Below are positions 35,550-44,209 of a DNA stretch of 48,696 nt, piece after piece. This DNA comes from Alphaproteobacteria bacterium (lineage in GTDB: Bacteria; Pseudomonadota; Alphaproteobacteria; GCA-2731375): NCBI GenBank assembly GCA_021776235.1, contig JAJFGG010000169.1, positions 1-48,696 of the forward strand. The letters run 5' to 3'. The position numbers and the translations under genes are program-made. Within the stretch, counting starts at the first letter, position 1; every line of letters starts with the position of its first letter. The notes beneath the pieces were generated by a model that saw only the letters and a list, made by a program, of their open reading frames with translations, did no database searches and was not told the DNA's origin.

Positions 35550-35710
35550 TTTTCTTTGTCCCGGTACCTGGCCAGCAATAACAACAGGCCTGCAGCCGCG
35601 GTACAGGCCAGCCCGGCAATGGCCGGGGGCACGGTATCAGTAAAGACGAACAAGCCACCGCCGGCGATCAAAAGCAACGCCGCCAGGCCATGCAGCTGCT
35701 GTCGTGTCAT
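35546..35710 (-). CDS. Small two-helix membrane protein of unknown function
   Basis: A 54-residue protein with two hydrophobic segments: LHGLAALLLIAGGGLFVF (about residues 6-23) and IAGLACTAAAGLLLLLARY (about 32-50), ending with a basic DKEK tail. It is translationally coupled (ATGA) to the thioesterase gene. Starts at 35728 or 35740 would add a few residues. Upstream lies the MITE-like element at 35749-36034, which separates it from aroC, so it may once have been cotranscribed with aroC. No family recognised. Confidence 0.65.
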   Translation of the reverse strand: MTRQQLHGLAALLLIAGGGLFVFTDTVPPAIAGLACTAAAGLLLLLARYRDKEK

Positions 35711-35748
35711 GGTCCTGCCTTTGCGCATATCAATGATCATTGGGCTTA

Positions 35749-36034
35749 TACCACCTTGCGATGATAGGGACCCATATAGACGCCTTGCGGAAGTCGCGCG
35801 GGACGCGCGCCTCTGGCGCGACCGGGTAGGAGCGTGCGACGCAGCGATACGGGGTATCGTCAGTCGTGCGCGACGCCATCCGAAATCTTCCGCAAGGCGC
35901 CGTTCCGGTCGTCTCCGCGCGCCCTCGGATGGCGTCGTGAAGGCTTGACGATGTCCCACATCGCCTGCACCTTCTCTCCTCCCCGAGGGCGCGCGGTGAC
36001 GATCTATATGGGTTCCTATCATCGCAAGGTGGTA
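35749..36034. mobile_element. MITE-like palindromic element with TTA target duplication at the aroC stop
   Basis: Left end TACCACCTTGCGATGATAGG and right end, read in reverse complement, TACCACCTTGCGATGATAGG are identical for 20 bases, and the match runs about 31 bases in all (to CCCATATAG with one mismatch). TTA flanks both sides (35746-35748 and 36035-36037), and the right TTA is the aroC stop codon. Inside are a hairpin GACGCCTTGCGGAAG/CTTCCGCAAGGCGCC (35779-35793, 35887-35901) and another with arms 35907-35928 and 35983-36004 containing a perfect 14-bp core. No transposase is encoded. A 124-bp relative is at 4131-4254. Confidence 0.85.
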
Positions 36035-37114
36035 TTAACCGCCCTGACCGGTCTGCGCCCGGTGCCGCAGCATATGATCGGCCAGGACGCAGGCCATCAT
36101 GGCCTCGCCCACGGGCACGGCGCGGATGCCGACACAGGGGTCGTGCCGGCCCTTGGTCACCACTTCCGTTTCGACACCGTTCTTGTCGACGCTGCGCCGG
36201 GGTATGAGGATGGACGAGGTGGGCTTGACCGCGAAACGCAGTACGATGTCCTGGCCGCTGGAAATGCCGCCCAGAACGCCGCCGTTGTGATTGCCGGTGA
36301 AGCCGGGGCCGTCGTTGCCGGGCAGCATTTCGTCCGCCGCATCCTCGCCGCGCATTCGGGCGGCACCGAAACCGCTGCCAATTTCGACCCCCTTGACCGC
36401 ATTGATGCTCATCATGGCGGCGGCCAGATCCGCGTCCAATTTGCCATAGACGGGGGCGCCCCAGCCCACCGGCACGCCCGATGCATGCACTTCGACCACC
36501 GCCCCGACAGAGGATCCATCTTTGCGGATGGCATCCAGATATGCCTCCCAAACCGGCGCCATTGCGCTGTCAGGACAATGCAGGATGTTATTGGCGACGG
36601 CATCCCAATCCCAGTTGGCATCGGCCACAGCATGTTCACCGATTTGCCGCAGGGCGCCTCGTATCACGATGTTGGCGCCCAGCACCTTGCGGGCCACGGC
36701 GCCGGCGGCGACCCGGCAGGCGGTTTCCCGGGCCGAGGCGCGGCCCCCGCCGCGGGGATCGCGAATGCCGTATTTGCCCTGATAGGTGTAATCCGCATGG
36801 CCCGGACGAAAGGTGTCGGCAATGGCGCTGTAATCCTTGGAGCGCTGATCGACATTCTCGATCAACAGGCTGATTGGGGTACCCGTGGTTCGGCCCTCGT
36901 GGATACCAGACAGAATGCGAACCTGATCGGTTTCCCGGCGTTGGGTCACAAAGCGCGAGGTGCCGGGCCGGCGCCGGTCCAGCAGCGTTTGGATGTCGCC
37001 CTCGGCCAGGGGCAATAGCGGCGGCACGCCGTCAACAATGCAACCAATGGCGGGCCCATGGCTTTCGCCCCAGGTCGTGACCCGAAACAGCTGGCCAAAT
37101 GTATTGTGCGACAT
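36035..37114 (-). CDS. aroC: Chorismate synthase
   Basis: A 359-residue FMN-dependent lyase that converts EPSP to chorismate, the last shikimate step. [34 protein letters not shown], the central [19 protein letters not shown] flavin-binding motif, [14 protein letters not shown], and [10 protein letters not shown] are all diagnostic. The stop codon TAA is immediately next to the inserted palindromic element and coincides with one copy of its target duplication, so the reading frame is intact but the 3' UTR is replaced. GGAA precedes ATG 37112-37114. fabI lies upstream by 77 bases. Confidence 0.97.
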   Translation of the reverse strand: MSHNTFGQLFRVTTWGESHGPAIGCIVDGVPPLLPLAEGDIQTLLDRRRPGTSRFVTQRRETDQVRILSGIHEGRTTGTPISLLIENVDQRSKDYSAIADTFRPGHADYTYQGKYGIRDPRGGGRASARETACRVAAGAVARKVLGANIVIRGALRQIGEHAVADANWDWDAVANNILHCPDSAMAPVWEAYLDAIRKDGSSVGAVVEVHASGVPVGWGAPVYGKLDADLAAAMMSINAVKGVEIGSGFGAARMRGEDAADEMLPGNDGPGFTGNHNGGVLGGISSGQDIVLRFAVKPTSSILIPRRSVDKNGVETEVVTKGRHDPCVGIRAVPVGEAMMACVLADHMLRHRAQTGQGG

Positions 37115-37191
37115 ATTTCCATGGGCGCCGCTGAGCGCCGCGCCCTCCCTGTGGTGCCGATCCTTACAGCAGTGGTCGATACAATGGCGGT

Positions 37192-38001
37192 CTAAACGGT
37201 GGAGATATCGGGGGCATCCACGGCCTTCATGCCGACCACGTTATAACCGCAATCCACGTGATGGGTTTCGCCGGTAACGGCGCTGCCCAGGTCGCTCAAA
37301 AGATATAGCGCCGCGCCGCCGACTTCATCGATGCCGACGTTGCGGCGCATAGGCGAATTGTACTCGTTCCATTTCAGAATATAACGGAAATCGCCGATAC
37401 CGGAGGCGGCCAGGGTCTTGATCGGACCGGCGGAAATGGCGTTGACGCGAATATTACCCGGGCCCAGGTCGGCCGCGAGATAGCGCACACTGGCCTCCAA
37501 CGCCGCCTTGGCCACACCCATGACGTTGTAATGGGGCATCACCCGTTCGGCGCCATAATAGCTCAAGGTAATGATGGAACCGCCGTTGGCCATCAGTTTT
37601 TCCGCCCGCTGGCACAGGGTGGTAAAGGAATAACAGGAAATATCCACCGAACGGGCAAAGTTGCCGGCTGTGGTGTCCACATAACGGCCTTTCAGTTCGT
37701 CCGGGTCGGCATAGGCGATGGCATGGACCATGAAATCCAGTCCGCCCCACCGGCCCTCGATCTGCTCGAAGACCGCATCCATGCTGGCATCGTCGGTAAC
37801 ATCGCAGGGCATGACGAAATCCGAGCCAACGGACGAGGCCAAGGGTCGCACCCGTTTTTCCAACGCCTCGCCCTGGAAAGTAAACGCCAACTCCGCGCCT
37901 TGTTCGACGGCCGCCTTGGCCACGCCCCACGCGATCGAGCGACTGTTCGCGACCCCCATCACCAAACCGCGCCGGCCGGCCAATATACCTGTTCCTGACA
38001 T
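37192..38001 (-). CDS. fabI: Enoyl-[acyl-carrier-protein] reductase (NADH)
   Basis: A 269-residue SDR-fold enzyme that reduces trans-2-enoyl-ACP in the last step of each fatty-acid elongation cycle; it is the triclosan target. [18 protein letters not shown] cofactor motif, [25 protein letters not shown], the catalytic Tyr-x6-Lys of [12 protein letters not shown] preceded by [14 protein letters not shown], and [11 protein letters not shown] are present. ATG 37999-38001 is selected with AAGG nearby upstream; the frame open to 38136 overlaps the DnaJ gene and is not coding-like. Confidence 0.96.
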   Translation of the reverse strand: MSGTGILAGRRGLVMGVANSRSIAWGVAKAAVEQGAELAFTFQGEALEKRVRPLASSVGSDFVMPCDVTDDASMDAVFEQIEGRWGGLDFMVHAIAYADPDELKGRYVDTTAGNFARSVDISCYSFTTLCQRAEKLMANGGSIITLSYYGAERVMPHYNVMGVAKAALEASVRYLAADLGPGNIRVNAISAGPIKTLAASGIGDFRYILKWNEYNSPMRRNVGIDEVGGAALYLLSDLGSAVTGETHHVDCGYNVVGMKAVDAPDISTV

Positions 38002-38081
38002 GCCTTGCCTCGCCGAAAATACTGAAATCTCAACTGGTTGGCCTAGTCTACACCAACCTGGGAACGGGGCAAATCTTTCAA

Positions 38082-38975
38082 TTATTGGGACTCGGTGGGT
38101 TTGTCCTGTGCACCTTTGTTCCGCTTTTCCGCCCATTGTTCCAGCAGGGCCGTCAGCTCCGCATCCGGGGGATCGGGCAGGGTCAGTTGCAAATGGATGT
38201 ATTGATTGCCGGCCTCCGTGGCTTTTGGAGGCCGAATGCCCTTGGCCTTCAAGCGCAGGACCTGGCCGTTGTTCGCGCCTTTCGGAATGGTCATGGTGAC
38301 CGGGCCATCAATGGTCGGCACCTCGATCCTTGCGCCGAGGACGGCGTCCGCCAGCGCCAAGGGCAAATCCATATGGATGTCCGTCTCCTCGCGGCGAAAT
38401 TGCGGATGGCTGCGCACATTGACTTCCACCAGGGCATCACCCGGCCCGGCGGGGCCGGGGTCGCCCTGGCCGCGCAATCGGATCTGTTTGCCGTCAACAA
38501 TTCCGGCGGGAATGCGGATGTCCAGCATCTTGCCGTCAGGCAGGGTAATACGGCGGGTCGAACCCTTGGCCGCATCCAGAAATTCCACGGTTATCTTGTA
38601 GGACCGGTCCGGTCCCTTTTGCGGCGTCGCCTGTCTGGCGCGGCCGCCGCGCATGTTGGAAAAAAACTCGCCGAAAATATCTTCCGCGCTATAGCCACCG
38701 GTGTCCGGCCCGCCGCGTCCGCCGGCATATTCATAGCGATAACGTGGTTTTTCCTGGCCATCGGCGCCGATCTCGCCGTTGTCATAACGTTTACGCATAG
38801 CCTGGTCGCCAACCAGAGAATAAGCCGCCGAAACTTCCTTGAAGCGATCGGCCACAACCGTGTCATCCGGGTTCACATCCGGATGCAGTTCTTTAGCAAG
38901 CCGGTGATAGGCTTTCTTGATCTCGCTTTCACTGGCATTGCCTGCCACGCCCAACACCGTATAAGGATCACGCAT
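38082..38975 (-). CDS. DnaJ-class co-chaperone (CbpA-type, no zinc finger)
   Basis: A 297-residue J-domain protein. Residues 1-65 form the J domain (DPYTVLGV, then the HPD tripeptide in KELHPDVNPDD), followed by a Gly/Phe-rich linker (YAGGRGGPDTGGYSAEDIFG) and two C-terminal client-binding beta domains (SYKITVEFLDAAKGSTRRI; PQFRREETDIHMDLPL). The Cys-rich zinc domain of DnaJ is absent, so this is type II (CbpA/DjlA-like). It stimulates DnaK ATPase, probably as a paralogue to the main dnaJ elsewhere. It lies upstream of fabI on the same strand. Confidence 0.92.
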   Translation of the reverse strand: MRDPYTVLGVAGNASESEIKKAYHRLAKELHPDVNPDDTVVADRFKEVSAAYSLVGDQAMRKRYDNGEIGADGQEKPRYRYEYAGGRGGPDTGGYSAEDIFGEFFSNMRGGRARQATPQKGPDRSYKITVEFLDAAKGSTRRITLPDGKMLDIRIPAGIVDGKQIRLRGQGDPGPAGPGDALVEVNVRSHPQFRREETDIHMDLPLALADAVLGARIEVPTIDGPVTMTIPKGANNGQVLRLKAKGIRPPKATEAGNQYIHLQLTLPDPPDAELTALLEQWAEKRNKGAQDKPTESQ

Positions 38976-39089
38976 AATCGCCTATTCCCAAGCACGCTTC
39001 TCGAATCGGAACAGCCACGGACAAAATTAGTCCCATGACGCGGAACGATCTTAATATGGCAACGATAGGGAAGGGTTAACAGGCCTAAA

Positions 39090-40340
39090 TTATGGCTGTG
39101 TCCCTTCGTCCCGCGCAACGTTCTGTACCAATAACCGGGCCGCGACGCGTTCATCCTGGCTCATTACGCTATCGAGAGCTTTTTTGCTAGCCACGGCCCC
39201 GGCATGTTGTTGCGATGCCGCCTGGCTAAGCCAGAAAAATCCCTGCGGTTTACTGGCTTCCGAAAAACTATTGTGCAGGTACAGTTTTCCCAGTTGATAT
39301 TGCGCCTCGGCGTGGCCGCCTTCGGCCAGGGGTTGCCAGCGTGCCTTGGCGGTCGCGTAATTGGCGGCGTGCAAGGCGACCAAACCAGCTGCAATATTAC
39401 GCCGCGCGGCCTCTTCAGGGCTGTCAGCAGAAATTACCTCGCGATCGCCACCATGGTCGGTCTCGGATTTTGTCGAGAAAAAGGCCGCCACCACATCGAA
39501 CAAGGAACCGTCTTCCTCTGGCTGCGCCAAGCCGTCCTTGCCTGCTTCCCCCCTCGCCAGTTCGAACTCGGCCGGGTCCATGGCAGGCGGATCCATCATT
39601 TGCGGCGCCGTTGCGGGCATTTCTATTGCTGCCAATTCCGGAGGCTCTGCCAAGTCAGGACCGGCAGGCGGCGGCACAGCCGATGTGCTGGCGGTCCTGA
39701 CAGGTTTAGACTGCACGGGCAGACGACTGGGTGGACTGGGCGGTCCAGCCGGGCCGGAAATAGTTCCCACCAGTTTAGCCAGGGCCCGCATGGACGGCTT
39801 ATGTCCGGCCTTGGCCGCCCGATACAGCCAACCCGCCGCCTTCGCCTCGTTCCGCTCCACGCCCTGGCCACGTAGATAGAGCAGCGCCAAATTATGCTGC
39901 GCCAGGACGTGATTATTGACCGCGGCGGCCGTGAACCAATAGGCGGCTTCCTGGGCGTCTTCTTCGACCCCCTGGCCGCGCAGATACATGGAACCTAGAT
40001 TGGCCTGGGCCCGTGCCAGTCCGCTGTCGGCGGCCAGGCGGTACCAGGCGGCGGCTTGGGTGAAGTTTTGCGGCACGCCCAGGCCCATGCGGTAGAGATG
40101 GGCCAGATTACGTTGGGCCGCGGGATCGCCCCGATGAGCCCAGGGCAGCCAAATATCGTGCGCCTTGGCAAAATCACCCCGATCATAGGCAGCAACCCCC
40201 GCCGAGAAAGGCTCGGCCGGAGCGTGGTTCGGGGCGATCAGGGCGGGATCCGCCTCCTCCGCCGCGGCCGGCATGACAGCCCAGGCGAGCAACAGCACAG
40301 ACAAGGTGGGAATGACCGCGCGGTGCAGACCCAACGACAA
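39090..40340 (-). CDS. Secreted Sel1-repeat (TPR-like) protein
   Basis: About 416 residues. A probable signal peptide ending in AVMPAAA is followed by several Sel1-like repeats (GDPAAQRNLAHLYRMGLGVP, ARAQANLGSMYLRGQGVE, VLAQHNLALLYLRGQGVE), a Pro-rich linker of about 100 residues, and a further repeat (GHAEAQYQLGKLYLH) near the C-terminus. Sel1 proteins are periplasmic scaffolds, often in cell-envelope or stress pathways. I place the start at TTG 40340, which clears the upstream gene; a longer frame begins at 40412 and overlaps it. No ribosome binding site is obvious. Confidence 0.75.
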   Translation of the reverse strand: MSLGLHRAVIPTLSVLLLAWAVMPAAAEEADPALIAPNHAPAEPFSAGVAAYDRGDFAKAHDIWLPWAHRGDPAAQRNLAHLYRMGLGVPQNFTQAAAWYRLAADSGLARAQANLGSMYLRGQGVEEDAQEAAYWFTAAAVNNHVLAQHNLALLYLRGQGVERNEAKAAGWLYRAAKAGHKPSMRALAKLVGTISGPAGPPSPPSRLPVQSKPVRTASTSAVPPPAGPDLAEPPELAAIEMPATAPQMMDPPAMDPAEFELARGEAGKDGLAQPEEDGSLFDVVAAFFSTKSETDHGGDREVISADSPEEAARRNIAAGLVALHAANYATAKARWQPLAEGGHAEAQYQLGKLYLHNSFSEASKPQGFFWLSQAASQQHAGAVASKKALDSVMSQDERVAARLLVQNVARDEGTQP

Positions 40341-40359
40341 GAAAACAGCGAAAAATCGC

Positions 40360-40836
40360 TTAGCCGTTAACGATTTTCCAACTGCCGTCGGGCTGCCTGC
40401 AGGCGGTCCCATAGGCCTTCTCCGTCTTGCCGCCCACGGTTATCGTCTGTCCGTACTCACGGCAATATTGACCAGCAGCGTTGGTATAGGAAGGTTGCGG
40501 CGCGATCGTGCCGGAATGGCCGCTGTCGGGATTGCGCCAACTGACCGTCTCACCCGACGGGGTCGCTTCCAATGTCCGTTGGGTGGCCTGCTCCATGGCA
40601 AGACGATCGGCGCGGTCCAGGGACTTGCCGACCTCGCTCCCCAGCATTCCGCCCAACAGGGTGCCCGCGGCCACAGCCACGAGTGTACCGCTGCCGCTGC
40701 CGACCTGTGAACCCAACAGGGCGCCGCCGGCGGCACCAAGCAGGGTGCCCATGGTCTGTTTCTCGCCGGCGTCCTGACAGGCTGCCGCGGACAGGGCAAT
40801 TAGCCCGATCGCAAAATAACGTGCGCTTTGTATCAT
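40360..40836 (-). CDS. Glycine-zipper outer-membrane lipoprotein (17-kDa antigen-like)
   Basis: A 158-residue lipoprotein precursor. Signal with lipobox LSAAAC (Cys about residue 20), then a glycine-zipper 2TM segment (LLGAAGGALLGSQVGSGSG; LLGGMLGSEVG), and a C-terminal domain with EYGQTITVGGKTEKAYGTACRQPDGSW, which is the rickettsial 17-kDa surface-antigen pattern. It is anchored in the outer membrane and of structural or unknown function. GGGAACGACG precedes ATG 40834-40836. Starts at 40848 and 40875 are alternatives without better signals. The following Sel1 gene starts close behind. Confidence 0.85.
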   Translation of the reverse strand: MIQSARYFAIGLIALSAAACQDAGEKQTMGTLLGAAGGALLGSQVGSGSGTLVAVAAGTLLGGMLGSEVGKSLDRADRLAMEQATQRTLEATPSGETVSWRNPDSGHSGTIAPQPSYTNAAGQYCREYGQTITVGGKTEKAYGTACRQPDGSWKIVNG

Positions 40837-41081
40837 CGTCGTTCCCATCTGATCGCTAATGTCCTTGGAATACATCGTTTCCTCCGCCTTGTATCGTACA
40901 CTGCGGTTTCCTGCGCATCTGCCGAGACGGATGGCTCAAATACATTGCGACACCGCGCCGCATGAACGCCGTGTATCATTAGCATATATATAGAACAATT
41001 AGGCCGCGCCACTAGTGCTGATTCAAGTCTTGGTCGCCGCAATGTGGTAATGTTTGACGGGCTGTAGATGGAGACAATAGT

Positions 41082-42032
41082 TTGAACGAGGCGTTGAATA
41101 GCCTTGACCCGGTCCATGGCGGACATGACGCCGGCGGCAATCGGAATACCCGACTGTTGCGGCTGGCGACCTATGCCGCCGTTACGGTGGCGGCGTTGCT
41201 GATTCTGGCTAAGTTGATTGCCTGGTTTCTGACCGATTCCGTCGCCATTTTGAGTTCCCTGATGGATTCTGTCCTGGATGTGGGGGCGTCCCTGGTGAAC
41301 ATGTACGCCGTTGCCCATGCCCTGGTGCCGGCCGACCGGGAGCATCGTTTTGGCCATGGCAAGGCCGAGGCCCTGGCCGGTTTGGCACAATCGGCCTTCA
41401 TTTCCGGATCGGCCCTGTTTCTTGTGGCCGAGGCCGGCCAACGTCTGTTCGAACCGCACCCGATCGCACGGGACGAGGTTGGCATCGCCGTCATGGTGCT
41501 TTCCCTGGCCCTGACCATCGCCCTGGTACTATTTCAACGATATGTGGTCAGGCGCACCCATTCCGTCGCGATTTCTGCCGATTCGGTGCATTACCGCGCC
41601 GACATCCTGGCTAATCTCGGCGTCATCCTCGCTCTTGTCCTGGCTGGCCGTTTCGGCTGGATTTATGCCGACGCCGTGATCGCGCTGATCGTCGCGGCCT
41701 ATATCCTGTTCGGGGCGTGGGGCATTATTCGCAGCTCCCTGGATCAACTGATGGACCGTGAGTTCCCCGAGGCGCAGCGCGCGCGCATCAGGCAACTGGT
41801 TCTGGATCATATACACGTGGAGAATGTGCACGATCTGCGCACCCGCTCTTCTGGTCTGCAATCCTTCATCCAATTGCATATGGAACTGGACGGTGATCTG
41901 ACCTTGCTGAGGGCCCACGAAATCGCCGACGAGGTAGAGGCTGCGATTTGCGCGGCCTTTCCAGGAGCCGAAGTGATCATTCATCAGGATCCCGCAGGAC
42001 TGGAAGAATGGCACCCCCCATTTCCAAGCTGA
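41082..42032 (+). CDS. Cation diffusion facilitator (CDF) metal transporter
   Basis: A 316-residue inner-membrane metal/proton antiporter exporting Zn2+, Fe2+ or Mn2+. Six predicted helices with paired metal-site residues in SSLMDSVLDVG (helix 2) and SVHYRADILANLGV (helix 5), the HRFGHGKAEALAGLAQS motif after helix 2, and a cytoplasmic C-terminal domain (VHDLRTRSSGLQSFIQLHMEL, shown across positions 250-275). FieF-type, metal not determined. The start is TTG 41082 with GGAG seven bases upstream. The last 25 bases overlap the next gene. Confidence 0.93.
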   Translation: MNEALNSLDPVHGGHDAGGNRNTRLLRLATYAAVTVAALLILAKLIAWFLTDSVAILSSLMDSVLDVGASLVNMYAVAHALVPADREHRFGHGKAEALAGLAQSAFISGSALFLVAEAGQRLFEPHPIARDEVGIAVMVLSLALTIALVLFQRYVVRRTHSVAISADSVHYRADILANLGVILALVLAGRFGWIYADAVIALIVAAYILFGAWGIIRSSLDQLMDREFPEAQRARIRQLVLDHIHVENVHDLRTRSSGLQSFIQLHMELDGDLTLLRAHEIADEVEAAICAAFPGAEVIIHQDPAGLEEWHPPFPS

Positions 42033-43570
42033 CGCAACAGGACATCGTTGCTTTCCTCAAGCGCCCGGAAAGCCACGGATTGGCCGGGTCGGAAACCGTG
42101 CAGTGTGTGCAAACCCACGGCGCCATAATATTTCTGGCCGGCGATCTTGCCTACAAACTGAAGCGGGACGTCCGCTTGCCGTATCTGGATTTTTCCACAA
42201 TGGAAAAGCGCCGGCGGGCTTGCGAAAACGAAGTTCGGCTGAACAAGCGTACGGCGCCCACACTGTATCATGGTGTCGTCGCAATTGAACGGCAGGCGGA
42301 TGGCCCGCTGACCATTGATGCCGGCGAGGGCGAGACCGTGGACTGGCTGGTCAAAATGCGGCGTTTTCCCGACCATGCCTTGCTTAGCAAGGTCGTGGCC
42401 AAGGGGTCCCTTTCGCCGCAAATTGTTCATGATCTGGCGGACACCATCGCCGAATTTCATCGCGCCGCGGAAAAATCCAGCGCCTGGGGCGGGGCCGATG
42501 AACTGTTGCGTATTGCCACGAGCAACGCCGCCAGCATCGCCAGCTACACACCGGAGGTCTTCGCGCCGGAACAGGCGAAGGAATTGGCCGAGATGACCTT
42601 GGCGGCGGTAGAGGTGCATAGGGAATTGTTGGAATGGCGCCGGGGCAACGGCTTTGTCCGGCACGGCCATGGTGATCTGCATTTGGCCAACATCTACCTT
42701 GATGACGGGCAGCCGCGGCTGTTCGATGCCATCGAATTCGATGACCGTCTGGCGCAGAACGATGTGCTTTATGATCTTGCCTTCCTGTTGATGGATCTTT
42801 GGCATCGGGGCCTGACAGGCCCGGCTAACCGGATATTTTGCCGCTATCTGTTGCGTACCGGTGACGTCGCCGGCCTTGCCGCGTTGCCCTTGTTTTTGTC
42901 TTTGCGGGCCGGCATACGGGCCCATGTGACCGCGACCATGGCAGCCGGTACCGAGGACAATGCCGGCCCCAGGGCGGAAGCTGTCCGTTATCTGGACCTG
43001 GCCATGGCGGTTCTGCGGCCTAGGCCGCCCATCTTGCTGGCGGTCGGTGGTTTTTCGGGCAGTGGTAAAACTCACCTGGCAGCCGCCCTGGCGCCCCTGT
43101 TGGGCTCGGTGCCAGGTGCCGTGCATCTGCGCAGCGATGAACTGCGCAAAGTGATGCTGGGTCAGGATCCCGAATCCCCCCTGGATTCGTCGGCCTATAC
43201 CAGCGCCGTTAGCGGCCGGGTCTATGAACAACTACGGCAATGGGCCGGACAGGCGCTTTTGTCCGGTCATGCCGTAATCGCCGATGCGGTGCATAATCAC
43301 GCCGGGGCGCGTGACGCCCTGTCCCAACTGGCGGCACAAAGCGGCGTGCCTTTTCTGGGATTTTGGCTGGAGGCGGATCCGGCCCTGATGGCGCAACGGA
43401 TTGCGGCCCGCCATGGCGATGCCTCGGACGCGGATGCCGCCGTGATGCAGAGGCAAGTGGCCTCCGGGGCAGGGCCAATTAACTGGCACCGGATCGATGC
43501 CGCGCTGCCGCTGGAAGAAAAAACACGTCAAATCAAGGTTCTGCTTGGCGAATCTGTAATATTTCGCTAA
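42008..43570 (+). CDS. Bifunctional aminoglycoside phosphotransferase-like / P-loop kinase protein
   Basis: A 520-residue fusion. The first part (about 1-330) is APH/protein-kinase-like: KLKRDVRLPYLDFST, catalytic-loop HGDLHLANIYLDD and the metal-binding FDAIEFDDRL. The second (about 340-520) is a P-loop kinase with Walker A GGFSGSGKTHLA and a Walker-B-like segment, resembling gluconate/zeta-type kinases. Proteins of this architecture are widespread and named 'bifunctional aminoglycoside phosphotransferase/ATP-binding protein', without known substrate; antibiotic resistance should not be assumed. ATG 42008 is preceded by GGAAGA and overlaps the CDF gene. Confidence 0.88.
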   Translation: MAPPISKLTQQDIVAFLKRPESHGLAGSETVQCVQTHGAIIFLAGDLAYKLKRDVRLPYLDFSTMEKRRRACENEVRLNKRTAPTLYHGVVAIERQADGPLTIDAGEGETVDWLVKMRRFPDHALLSKVVAKGSLSPQIVHDLADTIAEFHRAAEKSSAWGGADELLRIATSNAASIASYTPEVFAPEQAKELAEMTLAAVEVHRELLEWRRGNGFVRHGHGDLHLANIYLDDGQPRLFDAIEFDDRLAQNDVLYDLAFLLMDLWHRGLTGPANRIFCRYLLRTGDVAGLAALPLFLSLRAGIRAHVTATMAAGTEDNAGPRAEAVRYLDLAMAVLRPRPPILLAVGGFSGSGKTHLAAALAPLLGSVPGAVHLRSDELRKVMLGQDPESPLDSSAYTSAVSGRVYEQLRQWAGQALLSGHAVIADAVHNHAGARDALSQLAAQSGVPFLGFWLEADPALMAQRIAARHGDASDADAAVMQRQVASGAGPINWHRIDAALPLEEKTRQIKVLLGESVIFR

Positions 43571-43679
43571 CAATCGAAAACGACGTTCTGCGCCGTCTGA
43601 CTGGCCTTGGGGACACTTGACCAGTTCAATCCAGAGTTTAGAATATTTTGTTAATTGCAATTCGCAGGGGATCGGATCC

Positions 43680-43838
43680 GTGAACAAAGATCAATCCACC
43701 GGGAAACGAGAAGAACTTATGGGTTTCCTGTTTTTGACCGTCGTCCTGGCGCCGGCATTGTCCATCGCCCTGGTTGGCAGTTACGGTTTGGCCATCTGGA
43801 TCTATCAAATCCTGGCCGGGCCCCCGGCCGGATCATAA
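43680..43838 (+). CDS. napE: Periplasmic nitrate reductase accessory membrane protein NapE
   Basis: A 52-residue single-span inner-membrane protein. KREELMGFLFLTVVLAPALS-IALVGSYGLAIW forms the membrane helix and the C-terminal IYQILAGPPAG is the NapE hallmark. Its role in nitrate reduction is unclear. The start is GTG 43680, with GGGGA upstream; a TTG at 43617 also opens the frame but has no support. First gene of napEDABC. Confidence 0.85.
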   Translation: MNKDQSTGKREELMGFLFLTVVLAPALSIALVGSYGLAIWIYQILAGPPAGS

Positions 43839-43884
43839 AGCACCGATCGGCAGGATATCGGCAAAATGCAGGAGTGACCTGAAC

Positions 43885-44205
43885 ATGAAGGCACATGGAA
43901 ACATGGCGTCAAATCCGTCCCGCCGGGACCTGATAACCGGGCGCAGTTCGCAGCCCGGTGATGCGCGATCCGGCGGCCATGTTGCCAGCCTCATGGTGCA
44001 GGCCCGGCCGCAGCATATGGATCATTTGGCGCCTGCCTTGACCGCAATTTCAGGGGTCGAGGTGCATGGGAGCAATGACGCTGGCCGCATGATCGTGACG
44101 GTCGAGGCCGACAATGACGGCCATTTCATGGATATCATGTCGCGCATCGAAGGCACCGAGAACGTTGTTATGGCATCGCTCGTCTACCACCAGATAGAGG
44201 ACTGA
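43885..44205 (+). CDS. napD: NapD, chaperone for NapA maturation
   Basis: A 106-residue cytoplasmic chaperone that binds the NapA Tat signal peptide and delays export until the molybdenum cofactor is inserted. The ferredoxin-like fold carries [33 protein letters not shown] and [13 protein letters not shown]. The N-terminus ([11 protein letters not shown]) looks like a twin-arginine motif or the N-terminus of NapF; I cannot tell whether this is functional. The AGGAG (43871-43875) is 9 bases before ATG 43885. napA follows four bases later. Confidence 0.92.
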   Translation: MKAHGNMASNPSRRDLITGRSSQPGDARSGGHVASLMVQARPQHMDHLAPALTAISGVEVHGSNDAGRMIVTVEADNDGHFMDIMSRIEGTENVVMASLVYHQIED

Positions 44206-44209
44206 TCCC

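Noticed and set aside
35834-37018. Plus-strand frame opposite aroC reaching into the MITE-like element
   Set aside because: It is the antisense of aroC extended by chance through element sequence; composition is shadow-like and no ribosome binding site is present.
43616-43630. TTGACCAGTTCAA upstream of napE, possible FNR site
   Set aside because: The half-sites TTGA and TCAA are separated by five bases instead of six, and spacing to the likely -10 does not fit class II activation. Kept only as a possibility.
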